From assembly GCA_016617785.1 (NCBI GenBank), contig JADILM010000002.1, forward strand, positions 1,922,001 to 1,986,000: a stretch of DNA of 64,000 bases, written 5' to 3'. Both the position numbers and the translations under genes were made by a program. Source of the DNA: Sporobolomyces roseus. Its lineage: Eukaryota; Basidiomycota; Microbotryomycetes; Sporidiobolales; Sporidiobolaceae. The notes beneath the pieces were generated by a model. That model searched no databases, was not told the origin of the DNA, and saw nothing but the letters and a program-made list of their open reading frames with translations. This document shows, piece by piece, positions 11,201-22,730 of this stretch (position 1 is the stretch's first letter; the number at the start of each line of letters is the position of its first letter).

Positions 11201-12117
11201 GATCGGAAAGCACGAGAACTTGATTCGGGGTCAGGTCAGAAACATCGAGATAGACTGATAGGACGAGCGAAGGAATTGGGGACGAAGATGGAGAAGAAGA
11301 GAGGAATGAAGAAGAGGTCGAAGATGGAGACGGAGAGGGTATGAGGGTCGAGATGGTTCGCCACGTCTTGAGTTCAGTTTTGAAGTAGTCGTTCTCCGGT
11401 AGTGTTAGATTGAACTGTAGGAGACAAGACTTTGTCAACATTCGAAGCTTTTCGAAAATCGTGACAGGTTCCGAGCGTACCCAACTATTCGTTTTCACTC
11501 CTTGTCTCTTGCCACTCCCGCTTCCGCTAGCACTCGAAGTACCTCTTCTCATGAGTGGTGGCGCGCTGGAGATCGTCGAACCGGAGGGAGTATCTGGCGA
11601 ATCTGTCATATTGGTCGCATTCGAGTTTCCGCCTTGTTGCAGATGGGTCATCCGAGACTGTGAGATTACGGCGACGGTCTTGCCGAAGAAGTGCTGAAGG
11701 AAGGATGCAATGTGGTCAGCTTGATCTGAGAACGAGACCAATACAAGCGAGGAGCGAGGATTCGCACTCGGACGAGTTTCGCGAACCGCCAGCTAGGAGA
11801 TATCTCGAGCAGCTCGATGAAAGCAAGCTGGCAAGGAGACTTACCTGTACTATCTGATCCACCTGTTTTACTGCAGGATCTCTTTCCCTCTTGGTTGACT
11901 CTTGCCCTCTCGCTCCTCGTTCTCCCGAATTCCTTGCCATCTCACTCTGTTGATTCATGGTTTCCCTATCTCTCGCTACCGACACTTTCTCTGGTCTCTC
12001 ATACTCGGAATAACGCTGAGTCGAATACCGAGAGCTTGGAGGTTGGGTCGGAATGGAGGAAGGAGGAGATTGTGAAGAAGAGTAGTTGTAATCGGATGAT
12101 TGACGGCTCAAGGACAT
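8217..12117 (-). CDS. ATG13: Autophagy-related protein 13 (Atg1 kinase complex subunit)
   Basis: Regulatory subunit of the Atg1/ULK kinase complex that starts autophagosome formation. From ATG 12117 the product begins with a Ser/Gln/Pro-rich leader, then a HORMA-type domain: VKQVDQIVQ, HFFGKTVAVISQSR, SVYLDVSDLTPNQVLVL, VYKHSILHFRSLYTLIKALP and a GIETPLG motif, followed after an intron by RTLHFTGTYRLNTDFGVED. The large C-terminal exon (about 10,390 to the TGA at 8217) is disordered, rich in Ser, Pro and Gly, with acidic and arginine patches and the segment GDINDFLKFLDEKP. Such a HORMA plus long disordered tail is the Atg13 plan; the tail normally carries phosphorylation and Atg1/Atg17 contacts. 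The product is roughly 1,200 residues, larger than the yeast protein. A short glutaredoxin gene lies divergently upstream. Confidence 0.9.
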
Positions 12118-12384
12118 CCACTATCGGCGGTGATCTATCTGGGCTTTGGTGTATTCAGAGAGTGCTTGGTGGGATAGGAGAGCAGGGGAAGGAGTTGACG
12201 GTGTGGGGTAGCCGAGTTGAAGATCGCTTGAGGAAGCGCTGGTCGTGTTCTGTTTACTCGTCAGCGTTCTTGATCTTGATGACTGCGCTTATGAAGAGTC
12301 AAGTGAAGGAGAAGGAGAATGTGGTGCGTCGTCGTCGACTTGAGATCGTCGCGAGGGGTTTCCTTCCTTCCTCTCCGTTGATTT
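12118..12384. promoter_or_regulatory. Divergent intergenic region ATG13 / glutaredoxin
   Basis: The 267 bp up to the long glutaredoxin start (492 bp if the short start at 12610 is used) must hold both promoters. I see no TATA box or recognisable factor site. Open frames here are short and unlike known proteins. Confidence 0.4.
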
Positions 12385-13367
12385 ATGCTTTTGACGCCTC
12401 GCAAGCGATTATTAGCGTTACTATCTGTCATCTGTCTCCTACCAATCATCTCGTTGATCGTAACCTATCGAAAAATCCCCTTTTCAATTGCATCATCGGT
12501 TCAAGAAAACGTCTCTCCTTCCTCTCCTTCCTACACTACACTCGACCCACTCGAACCACTCGAACCCGTACTATCACCACCTACTCAACTCACACAAGAA
12601 CAAATTAAAATGTCCAAAGTCAAGAGCGCCGTTCAAGAAAAGATCTCATCTGGAAACGTTGTCGTCTTCTCGAAGAGTGAGAACATCTTCGCTCTTCCTC
12701 TCTACTAGTGCTAGTGCTGACCATTCATTGTGTGTTGATCAGGCTACTGCCCTTACTGGTGCGCTCCTACTCTCTCTACGCTTTCTCCGCTCATTACGCA
12801 ATTCAACCTGTTTCTGACTAATCAGTCATCTCCGAACTACATAGCCGCAATGCTAAGCAACTCCTCAAGTCCCTCGATGTTGAGTTTGATCTCTACGAAC
12901 TCGATCAAATGGATGAGGGAGCAGATTGGCAGGTGAGTCTACCACTTTCGTAAACGTTCTGTTTCGCAGAAGTGCTGATTCAGCCTCCTATTGCACTATC
13001 AGAACGAGCTTGCTTCGATCTCTGGCCAGCGAACCGTACCCAATATTTTCATCGGGGGACAACATGTCGGAGGTGAATAAATTGTGTTTTGCTCTTTCGT
13101 AAACGTTCACGAGTCTGACTCTGCTCTCTTTTCGCAGGTTCCTCCGATCTCGAAGCCAAGAACCGCTCCGGCGAGCTCAAGAAGCTTCTCGGTGCCAAGG
13201 CGTAAGCTCACCTTGAACTTCGACTGAAACTTGTGTATCTTCGACTTGAATCTGAACATAAAGAATCCCTCATTACCTCATTCGCTGTCTGCTGTGCTCA
13301 CTCTGACTCTTCCGTTCGGCTTGCGTGACTTGGTATCTACAGTTCCGACAAAGGAGGCAAGATGTAG
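12385..13367 (+). CDS. Dithiol glutaredoxin (CPYC), possible membrane-anchor leader
   Basis: Glutathione-dependent thiol-disulfide oxidoreductase. The core reads KSAVQEKISSGNVVVFSKS, CPYCRNAKQLL, then RTVPNIFIGGQHVGG and a C-terminal helix ending SDKGGKM. The active site CPYC is in the second, 16-nt exon (12743-12758), joined to exon 3 at 12845. Two starts are possible in one open frame. ATG 12385 gives about 75 extra residues with a hydrophobic stretch (LLALLSVICLLPIISLIV) that looks like a signal anchor. ATG 12610 (MSKVKSAVQ) gives a soluble cytosolic form, in a good context (TTAAAATG). Yeast Grx2 uses two starts and Grx6/7 are membrane-anchored, so either form, or both, is plausible. The last intron ends at CTACAG near 13341; unspliced readthrough would stop at 13203 after GAKA. 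Confidence 0.88.
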
Positions 13368-14009
13368 ATCCATCAAATCAGTTTCTCGAAATCATAGGAT
13401 TCGCTTCACAAGGATGACCTGCGACGGGGCAGATTGAACATAGGCCTCCCTGCCCCTCAGCCTCTCCATTGAGTCGTGTGCTGAGACTCGGCCTGCGCCT
13501 TGATTGGCCTTTCCGTTGACCGTCGCTAGTTCAGCGAAACCTCGTTTCTGTACCCGTTCCCGCTCGAGCCTCGCTCGCGAGTGGCCTGGCAGCGGCTTCT
13601 GAGGGAGCTGCTCAATCGAGGTACGACGGTCGAGGAGGCCAGCGATAGAACAGATGGATCAACGTGCTTGTCTCGCACGAGGCTGCCGCTTTTTCGAATT
13701 TCACGAGATCGTCGTCCCAAGGCAGCTTACGTCGATGAAGCGACTTCGGTTGACCAGCTTCGTCTAATCGAGTACAGACGGGAGCAGTATCGTCGGCTTC
13801 TACGCTCCTCTGACGATGCCAAAAGAAGCGGACCCTTCATGCATTCGACGGACTTGCCCGAAAAAAAATGGGTTGGTTAAACTTTCTTTCTCTCGCTCGC
13901 CCGTAACAAACTTCGATCACTTATCCTGCTCGACTGCCTACGCTCACAAGCACAAGCAAAGCTTATCGAATCGACCTCACAATACTCTGGTGCAAGATTC
14001 GCTTGATGA
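13368..14009. other. Intergenic region upstream of the Zn2Cys6 regulator
   Basis: I assign no gene to these 642 bp. A plus-strand open frame without an ATG near its start runs from about 13530 to 13880 (AWQRLLRELLNRGTTVEE, then IEYRREQYRRLLRSSDD). It looks somewhat protein-like but I do not recognise it. It could be an unannotated exon, a relic, or chance. The rest probably is promoter and leader of the regulator. Confidence 0.4.
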
Positions 14010-17000
14010 ATGGCTTCAAACTCGGTTTCATCTGAATCTCGTTCAACCAGCTCGACAGCACTCGGGAAGAGGTCAGCTATCGGTGCAAAGGTATGTCAAG
14101 CTTCTCTGTACCTCATCCTACCCGTTCTCGAGGTCACAATCGCTGACGCTTACCCCACTCTCTCCTTGCTATCTCTTGTCCTCATCTCCAATTCTCCATT
14201 TGCATCTTGATCCCTCGAATTGTATAGTCGAAGGAAGGCAAGAAACCTCGTCAACGTCAGAGTTTGAGCTGTCAGGAATGTCGTCGGTAAGCTCTTCTTT
14301 GCTCGAGTTTATTCTGGTCAGATTCGAGGTGCTGATCCGCTTCCTCCGCTTCCTCTCCCTCTCTTCACGCTCATACCGATTCTCGACTACGAACAACGTC
14401 TCATCGCCGCCGATAGCCTCAAGCTCAAATGTGATCGAGTCTTCCCTTGCTCTTCTTGCAAACGAAGTAAATTCCCCTCCTCGAGCTTTCGCTTCTCACG
14501 TATAGTCAGCGCTGATCTCCCTGCTATCTCCTCCACAGGGAACTGTCCCGAGATTTGTCCGACGGGAGTTTCGAAACCGCCAGGTCGAGCTATCGAAATA
14601 CAAGCCGAATTCAAGCTGTTGCTGAAACGAGTCGAATACTTGGAAGGAATAGTCGAGGAGCTGGGAGCGAAAGATCGAATACCTCCACCACTCAAGTTGC
14701 AGCATGCCTCGAAACGAAGTACAGCTTTCTCGAAGGAGGTCGAGGAGAAGATTCAGGGTGCTTCGAATGCGCAAGTTCCGATAGAGGAGGAGTCGGGTAG
14801 CGAAGGGGAAGAAGAGGAAGGAGGAGGTATGATGGATGCGAGTGAGGAACCTCAACCTGTCGAAAGCTTGGTGATAGGAGTTGGGTCATTGAGAATCAAC
14901 GAAGAAGGAGGGAGATATTTGGGAGCTTCTGCTGCCTCAGCTTACTATGTCGACGAGGTGAGCTCGTATATCACATCTGTTCCGCTCGCTTGCCTGGTGC
15001 TGATGAAGTCGTCTCTACAGGACGAGGATGATTCGACAGAGGAAACCAACGCTCCAGACGATCGACCCTTGACAGAAGGTCATCCCGTCATTCAAATAGG
15101 CCCGAGTCGGAAGGGAATGGAAGAGATTGAACATTATCGAAGCTTGCTGCCGCCGAGCGAAGAAGCGAGACGACTTGCAGAGAACTACGTTCGTCCCGTT
15201 CTCTCTTTTTTTCCGTTCCCTACTCGGAAGATTTGTTGACTAATACGCTTTGACGATTTCCTCAGTTCCGGTTCTTGGCCTTTCAGTTCACTCCAATGTC
15301 ACCCGAAGAGTTCTGGGACGACTATTGGCCAGCTGCTTTCCGACCCAACGATCGAGGCCCGACGAAACTTGCAGCAGTCTACATCGTCCTCTCATTAGGC
15401 TCGCTCTTCGATCCTACTGCTCCCGCCACGTTCAATCAACAGGCCTTGACCTTCTTCCTCCGCTCTCACAACATCATGGCTGCTGCTCGTGCTCTTTCGA
15501 ACAACACCCTCGCGACTTCACAGACAATTCAGCTCTCGGGAAGCTTCTTGCTATGTCAACACGATCTCGTAAGCCTATCTCTCCCTTCTATCGATAGTCT
15601 ATCGATAGAAAACCTGAGATTAATTCGCTTCTCGTTACTCACAGCGCGAAGGAGGAGAGACTTTCTTCCCTTTGATCGGCATTGGACTCCGATTACTCGT
15701 GACTCAAGCTCTACATCGAGATGGAACACTCTTTGGGCTGACCGGACAAGAGCTGAACAAGAGGAGACGAATCTTCTGGGAGCTCGTTACGATCGAGCGA
15801 ATGCAAGGTACGTCGAATCTCAATAGTACTCGACGTCGGCGCTGATCACTCTCCCTCGTGCAGCTTTCATCAGCGGCAGGCCGTACATGCTCCACGACTC
15901 ACAATTCGATACGAAGATGCCAGACGATGCAGAACCTTTCGACATCTGCAAGTGGAAACTCGGGACGTTTATCGTAAGGTTTCTTCACATCCTCTCGATC
16001 GTCAACAGCTGTGCATCGCAACCCCTCAAACGTATGCGAAAGTTGAACTGACACATGGAATCGACGACAGGGCAAAGTAATCGACTCAGCTTTCTCGATT
16101 GTTTCGCCCTCGTATGCCACCATCCTCGATCTCGACGAAGAGCTTCGAGATCTTGTCAAAGACGCGCCGAAGTCTGTGCGATCGGGAGTATTGCCCGAAG
16201 ACGCTTTCCTCGTCAAACCTCAAGCTATACCTCATCTCCCGGCACCATCAGCGACAAGCTCGAATCTTATTGAGCGATTGAGACAACACACGATGGATCA
16301 GGTGAGCCGCTCAGACTGCCAAATATCGATGACAGCACGCTGACCGACCTATCTCTTACCCTGCTCGCAGATGTACAGTCAAGTGCTCTGTAAGCTCGAT
16401 CTGGATTCGTGGATCGATTCCCTTTCCTGCTCACGTCTCGTATCGAATCTCACAGTCTACCTGCACAAGCCCGCTTTCGCCCACGCTCTCACCAAGTTTC
16501 CGGAAGAACCGCTGAAATCGCCGTACGCTGCATCAGTAGCTGCACTCAGCCTCGAAACCGCAGTCTATCTCCTCGCCGTCGCAAAGTCTTGGATACACAT
16601 CGATCCAATCCTATGTCCGAGATGGTGGCAGTAAGTCAAATCCTCCTCGCAGGGCTCTCGTGACCTTCGAGTGACCACTCTTTTCGCTTCTTAGCATCTA
16701 CTTTCACGCTTTCGCCGCCTCAGTCGCTCAATCTTCTCTTGTCATCAAATCACCTTCGAGCATTCTCGCTCCTCACGCCTGGGGTCAGATCAACGAAGCT
16801 GTGGCCATCTTCGAACAAGCGGGAAGCGGAGGAGCTCCTTGCGCGATGTTCATTCCTCGCCTCAAAACCCTAAGAGAGAAGGCCTACATGAGCTTGCAGA
16901 ACTCGATCTCAATCCCGCATGGAGTTGGACGAGAAGATTGGAGTGAAGCTTTACTCGAAGGAACTGATGTTAGCCGTTCGATCCTGTGCGCTCTTCCTGC

Positions 17001-17730
17001 TTTCTTTCATCTTTTTCGCTTACTAATCGAGTATCGATTGACAGTAACCCACCTGCAAGGCTCGAACGGAAACAGCCGAGGAAGAAAACGCCAAACGCTG
17101 GAGGCAGCGTTTCGCCCAACAACGCTTTCGCTTCGCTGCACTCCTCAGCCCCAGCCCCTATACCACCTCCACCTCCACCTCCACCTCCATCCGATTCTAC
17201 GCGTCATCAGTTCTCGAACGAAGTACCCTACACTCCTTTCGATTCGCCCATTCATCAAGCTTTCCCTCCCTATCCTGTCGCTCAAGCTCCGCCCTACCCT
17301 CAATTTGCCTATCAACCTCCTTCACTCGGTCACCAACAGCTTCCTCATCCTCCCCCTGCTTTCGGAGACGATACTTTCCCCTCGATTTCCGATTTCTCGA
17401 GACTCGCAACGTTTTCAGCAGATCCTGCTCCTTCGACAGCTTACGAGATTCAACCCGAGTCTCGAATAGGGTTCGGCACTTTCGCTACTGATTTCCCCTC
17501 GGCGAATGCGATGAGTAGTGGAGTAGTCAGGAGTTCGCAGGATTACATGCAACCTCCTCATGCTCGATCACAATCAGGAGAGCTTGGTTAGTTTCTGCTC
17601 CTTTATCACACTGCTGAGCACGCTCACTTACAAATGACTTCTCGTCGCAGGCTATCCTCCCTATGCTCACTCCGTCGGATCGTCGACTCGACCCTCTCTC
17701 GTCGATTTCGACAATTTTATTCCTCAATAG
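14010..17730 (+). CDS. Zn2Cys6 fungal transcription factor with fungal_trans domain
   Basis: DNA-binding regulator, target genes unknown. From ATG 14010 (MASNSVSSESR) a short leader with a basic patch (KEGKKPRQRQ) runs into the binuclear zinc cluster SCQECRRLKLKCDRVFPC, SSCKRRNC, assembled from three exons at about 14,265-14,545 and holding all six cysteines. A predicted coiled-coil linker follows (FKLLLKRVEYLEGIVEEL), then an acidic stretch, then the fungal-specific domain of the middle region (RFLAFQFTPMSPEEFWDDYWP, EELNKRRRIFWELVTIER-like, SFISGRPYML). The C-terminus is proline-rich, with a run of about ten prolines, and ends FDNFIPQ at TAG 17728-17730. The product is roughly 900-1,000 residues. 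It lies about 6.4 kb from the nitrate transporter, and the nitrate activator NirA is of this class, but nothing in the sequence ties it to nitrate. Confidence 0.9.
15588..15608. repeat. Two adjacent CTATCGATAG palindromes in a regulator intron
   Basis: CTATCGATAG is a perfect 10-bp palindrome present at 15588-15597 and again at 15599-15608, one base apart. It lies in the intron between the exons encoding CQHDL and REGGETFF. Function unknown. Confidence 0.9.
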
Positions 17731-18287
17731 ATTCTCATTCGTCGATTACCATTCTTCTGTGTATACCTTTCAAGCATCATACACCTGGAACACTAGTCAT
17801 CACATTCGCTTGCCAGCAGGAGAGTGAGTTTGGTGCTGCAGGATTCAGCAGAAGAGGAGACGAACAGTTCGGTCCTGTCGATCCACCACGAGGTTGACTT
17901 GACATTGAGCAGTGTCGATTCCAATATCACCAATGAATCGGCGAGTCAACGTATAAAGCAGCGTTCGCTCTCTGATGCGACGAAGGAGAAGCTCGAAGCT
18001 TTGCGAAATCGGCTTTTTTTTTCTTTCGCAAACGCTTATGTAGAGAGTTTTCTCGACTCGCGTGGTTGTATGTCGATCTACCTCGGAACGATAGATTCGA
18101 GCGCGAAGAAGGTTTGATTGGAATATTTCATGCCAAGTGCGAGAGGAGGAGAGAGAGGAATGTTGCAAATTCAAACTTCGGTTAACGTTCCTGCAGCTGA
18201 GGAGGTCTTGCTCTTTCATCTCGAACATCTCCTCAATCTCAACACACTCTTTACGACTTCCGACCTCCTCCCTTCAAACCGACTCCG
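17731..18287. other. Intergenic region before the protease gene
   Basis: These 557 bp hold the 3' end of the regulator and the promoter of the protease. An open frame from 17824 lacks an ATG start and its translation (SLSDATKEKLEALRNRLFF) is not one I recognise. The last 100 bp is pyrimidine-rich (CTCCTCAATCTCAACACAC). Confidence 0.4.
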
Positions 18288-21200
18288 ATGGCGCGGTTCA
18301 CTCTGTTCGCATCATTGTTGTTTGTATCTGTTTCAACATTCGCGACCGCATTCCGACATGGAGTCCCTAGCAACGATCCTTCACTGTTCGTGCCCAATCG
18401 ATACATTGTAGAAGTGGATGGATCTAGTTCTGCACTCTCCAAGCGAGGACTTAGCGCTGTCAAGGTGAATACTTGCTTTTTCCCCCTCTCTCTTCTCCTT
18501 CCTTCTCTCAAAAATTGATTCAACATCGGCAACAAAACATTAACGCGCGTGCAAGAGCTGAACTCTCCCTTGTTATCTGACTTTATAGCTACTCGATCGG
18601 GTGTTACTGGGAATCAAGGATCACGGCATCACTTACACAATCGAACAAACTTTCAAGGATTTACCTGATGTTTTCCACGGTGCGAGTGTTACGGTACCAG
18701 AAGGAACTTTGGCGGAAGACTTGATGCAGATTGATGGTGTCAAGGTAAGCTCGACTCACAGCGTTTCAGAGCGATTACAAGCTGACGAAGTGCGAGTAAA
18801 ACGAGAAAAGAATGTTTGGCCAGTTCGAATTCTTCGTCGACCTGATGGACCTGTCGTCGAAGGGACTGGAGGACCTATCGGAGCGTCCTCTTTCGCACCT
18901 CCTACTTCTCGACTCGCGAAACGAGCGACCAACTTCCCTCCCGCTTCGGCTTATCAAAACGATACTTTCACTTCCCACGTTCAAACTGGAGTCGATAAAC
19001 TTCACAATGCTGGGATCTTGGGTGCTGGAATCAAGGTACGTTCTTCATCAGCTCAGGGAGCAGAGTAACGTCGTGGTTGACGAGAAAGTTTCACAGATCG
19101 CTGTTCTCGATGATGGAGTCGATTACACAAATCCGATTTTAGGTGGATGTTTCGGAGAGGGCTGCCACATTTCTTTCGGTTACGATTTCGTCGGCGACGC
19201 TTTCACAGGAGAGAACACTCCTGTACCAGATAACGATGTTTGTAAGTCGACTCTCCTAAATGAATTTTTTCGACAAAGCTGACTTCATCGATTCCCTTTC
19301 CAGACTCGACTTGCGCCAATCACGGTTTGTCGTGATTCTCTCAATAGTTCGTCGTTCTTTTAATTGACGCTCGTTATTGATAGGCACTCACGTTACTGGA
19401 ATTATCGGAGCTCTGGCGAATGAATACGGTCTTTCAGGTTCGTCTCCCTGAAATCGCTCAGTCGGAACGCTCGATTTAACAATGAGCGTATCACAGGTGT
19501 CGCACCTCAAGCTGAACTCGGCCATTATCGAGTCATTGGCTGCTCTGGCTTCACCAGCGAGGACGTCGTGCGTTTTCGTTTCCCATTCTCTCAGCACGTT
19601 CAACCATTTCTTACGTTCTCTCTCGATTCGCTAGCTCGTCCAAGCTATGATGCGAGGATACAGCGACAACGTCAACATCATGTCGCTCTCTATCGCTGGA
19701 GGTATCGGATGGCTCGACATTTCCCCTTCGCAAATTTTGATCGAATTCCTCACCGCGAAGGGCATTCACGTTGTTGTCGCAAGCGGTAACGATGGAACCG
19801 AGGGTACGCCATAATCTCTCTATCCCCGAGTTGCTGATTGATGCTAACGAGCTTACGGAAATAGGTCTCTTCTTCGCTGATTCTCCCGCTGCGACAATCG
19901 GTGGAACTTCGGTTGGTAGCGTGTAAGCTCTCGTCTGCTCCACGCACACGATGGACACTACTGATAGACTTCTCGTGATCTTGCAGTGACGTCGCCTACT
20001 TCCCAGTCTATAATGCTCCCGTTTTGGGTAAACCCGGGATTCCTTACCAATCGCCAACTCCCTTCAACGACACTGGAGACTACGTCGTCTACTTCACCTC
20101 GACTGACCCAACTACCAAGAACGATGCTTGTACCGCTCTCCCTGCCAATACTCCCGATCTTTCCAGACGAGTCGTCGTGGTTCAACGAGGAACCTGTGAC
20201 TTCAACGTCAAGCTCGCAAACATCGGAAAAGCTGGAGGAAAGATCGTTCTCGTCTACAACAGTGCTGGGGCAATCGCGATTCCTCAGCTCAACGTTGGCA
20301 CTACCGGACTCTCGAACGTCGGCAGTCTTCGTCGAGAAGATGGATTGAGAGTGAGCTCTTTCGCATCTTTCGCATCTTTCCATATGAAAGGTCGTCAGCT
20401 GACCCTCTCCCTCCCTCTGCTCAGCTTCTCAGCTACTATCAATCGAACTCTCGTGGTACTCGTATGTCGTTCCCTTTCGGTCCTCTCGTGCCTTATATCG
20501 CCGATACCGTTTCGGGAGGAGTCATCTCGTAAGTTCGCGCATCTCCCTTGTATCGTACCCAGCGACTGACTCGTCCCCTTTGAAGATCGTACTCGAACTA
20601 CGGACCTACGAACGATCTTTGGGGAGTTCCTTCAGTCGTCGCTCCTGGACTGAACATTCTCTCGACTGTCGTCGGAGGTCTCGGTATCATGCGTGGCAGC
20701 AGTATGGCTTGTCCTTTCGTCGGTGAGCACCCTTGAGCTTCCTTCTGACCCTCGAAGACTTGACTGATCTCGTTCCTTTCTTTGAAAAGCTGGAGCTACT
20801 GCCCTCATCCTGTCTGCTCGTAACTCGGAGAACCTCTCGCCCGAACAAGTCAAGACTCTTCTCACGTCGACCTCAAACCAGACTCCCACCAAGTACGGAA
20901 GTCAGACTCTTCTTACGGCCGTCAGGCAAGGAGCAGGTACGCTTTATCATTTCCCCCTTCCCGCTGAACCTCGCTGACCAGTCCTTACGTATTCAGGTCT
21001 CGTACAAGTCGATCAAGCTGTCAACCGTAAGACTCTCATCACGCCCAATATTTTCCAGCTCAACGATACCGCAAACTTCAATCGCTCGCAACCCATGACG
21101 ATTACGAACAAAGATAGCACTTCCGTTACCTACAATCTCACATGGCAGAATGCTCAAGGCGTTACTACATACAACGACGTGAGACTAGATTCTCCCTTTC

Positions 21201-22238
21201 GCGCTACTCTTCAATCGCTGACTCGCCGCTGATTCGCAGGGCGCCTCAAACCAAATCATCCCTTCGACAACTCCTGGAGTGCTTGACCAAGCTACCATTC
21301 TTCGAGTCGCCTTTTCTCGACGAGTCGTCACTATCGCTCCTGGCGAATCGGTCACCGTCGATGTCGTCTTCACTCCTCCCAACATCCCAGCAGTCGATAT
21401 CGACAAGTTCCCCTTTTACTCTGGATGGGTCAAGCTCACCTCTCGAGCGTCCACCGCAGAGAGTTACAGCAGTCAGTCTCACCCGTATATCGTCTCCTAA
21501 GGTTCCGTTGAAACTGACTTGAGATGGGAGTATCTGCAGTTCCTTTCTTCGGTCTCGCAGCCAAGATGCTCGACATGCCCATTCTCGACACGACCGATGT
21601 AGCTCTCGGTCCCAAGCTACCCTTCATCGCTGCTGGAGAAGACATCGCAACTGGACCTGCGACTTACTCCACCTCGAACCCTCCCACTGTCTATTTCCGT
21701 CTTGCTGGTCAGTCTGAAGCTCTCCTTTCGTTTTCGGAGTCATGCTCATTCTCCTCTACGTGCAGCTGGAACTCGCAAGCTCGCCGTCGATCTCGTTGAC
21801 GCCAACATCGACTACCAAGGAACCGTTCCCTCAGTCACGAATCCTGCTCGCCGTCTCGTCAAACGTTCGAATGCAGAACTTGTCGAACGAGCTACTCCCG
21901 CAACTTACGATGCAGTCCCAATCTATGGTCACATCTTTGCGCCATTCTACGCTCCAGCTCGAGACTACCTCGTCAGCTACTCGCCTGCACCCTTCTCCGA
22001 TTACGAACTTCCGGTCTCGACTTTCACGAACAGCAACAACGTGAACGAGTCTGTCGCTCTCAACACTCCTTACCGCGTTCTTATTCGGTACGTGAAGTGT
22101 TGTGTCCTTTGACTGTCGTCGCATCTTTCGCTGACTCCGATTTTCATCTTCAACAGTGCGCTCAAGATCACTGCAGACCGCGAGCAATCCTCTTCGTACG
22201 AGTCGTGGCTCTCTCCTTCCTTCACCTTCACCTCCTAA
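18288..22238 (+). CDS. Secreted subtilisin-like serine protease (S8) with PA insert
   Basis: Extracellular endopeptidase. ATG 18288 starts a signal peptide (ARFTLFASLLFVSVSTFATA). An I9-type propeptide follows (NRYIVEVDG, then FHGASVTVPEGTL and LMQIDGVK). Catalytic triad: Asp in IAVLDDGVDY, His in ANHGTHVTGI, Ser in GSSMACPFVAG; the usual GTSMA reads GSSMA here. Between His and Ser sits a protease-associated domain (RRVVVVQRGTCDFNVKLANI). After the catalytic domain comes a long Fn3-like C-terminal part with N-glycosylation motifs (NLTW, NDTANF). The order matches the Vpr/C5a-peptidase-like minor extracellular protease type common in basidiomycetes. It ends SWLSPSFTFTS at TAA 22236-22238. At least fifteen introns were followed; the product is roughly 900-950 residues. 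No membrane anchor is visible at the C-terminus, so it is probably released. Confidence 0.92.
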
Positions 22239-22730
22239 TAAATATAACAACGAAGCTGTTTCGTTCTCGTCGCACCCAAAATACCAATATTTATATCCTC
22301 TAAGATAACTTATCGTCTCCTTTCGCATTTCGCTCTCATCTAGTCGGATTTCTTTACAGCATCAGCCTTTTATCCGGAGACATTAGTCACCCCATGTAAG
22401 AATAGAATGAAGTTGACTCTCACTGCTCGAACGAAAGAAGTGAGAGACAATGCTTTGAATGCAAAATGCTATGTTGACATGAGGGATTGGGATCGATAGC
22501 TACAAGACAGAAGGCCCAAGGGGTATAAGTGATGATGAAGGGATTAAAATAATGATCTATAAAAGGACAATTCAGGGTTTCGAGATTGGGAAGAAAAAGG
22601 GAAAAGGAGATGAAAATAGAACCCGCTTCTTCGCTCCTTTGCCCCTCTCCGGCAACCTCGTACAGCTTTCCTCGACGGTCAACGTCTCTATAGTCGTAAA
22701 GCAGGACCAGCACAACCTCAACCTTAAGAC
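22239..22730. terminator. Shared 3' region of two convergent genes
   Basis: A 492-bp stretch between the stop codons of the protease and the PC-esterase-like gene. It starts with AT-rich sequence (TAATAAATATAACAA at 22237-22251) that could direct polyadenylation of the protease mRNA. On the opposite strand, TTATTTTAATC near 22545-22555 may serve the neighbour. I see no gene. Confidence 0.4.

Noticed and set aside
12831..12845. Acceptor at CAG 12823-12825 for the third glutaredoxin exon
   Set aside because: It gives a stop codon after six residues; the TAG acceptor ending at 12844 gives CPYCRNAKQLL, the family sequence.
14010..17730. Calling the Zn2Cys6 regulator the nitrate activator NirA
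   Set aside because: Same protein class and same window, but no specific sequence feature seen; the distance and intervening ATG13 and glutaredoxin genes argue against certainty.
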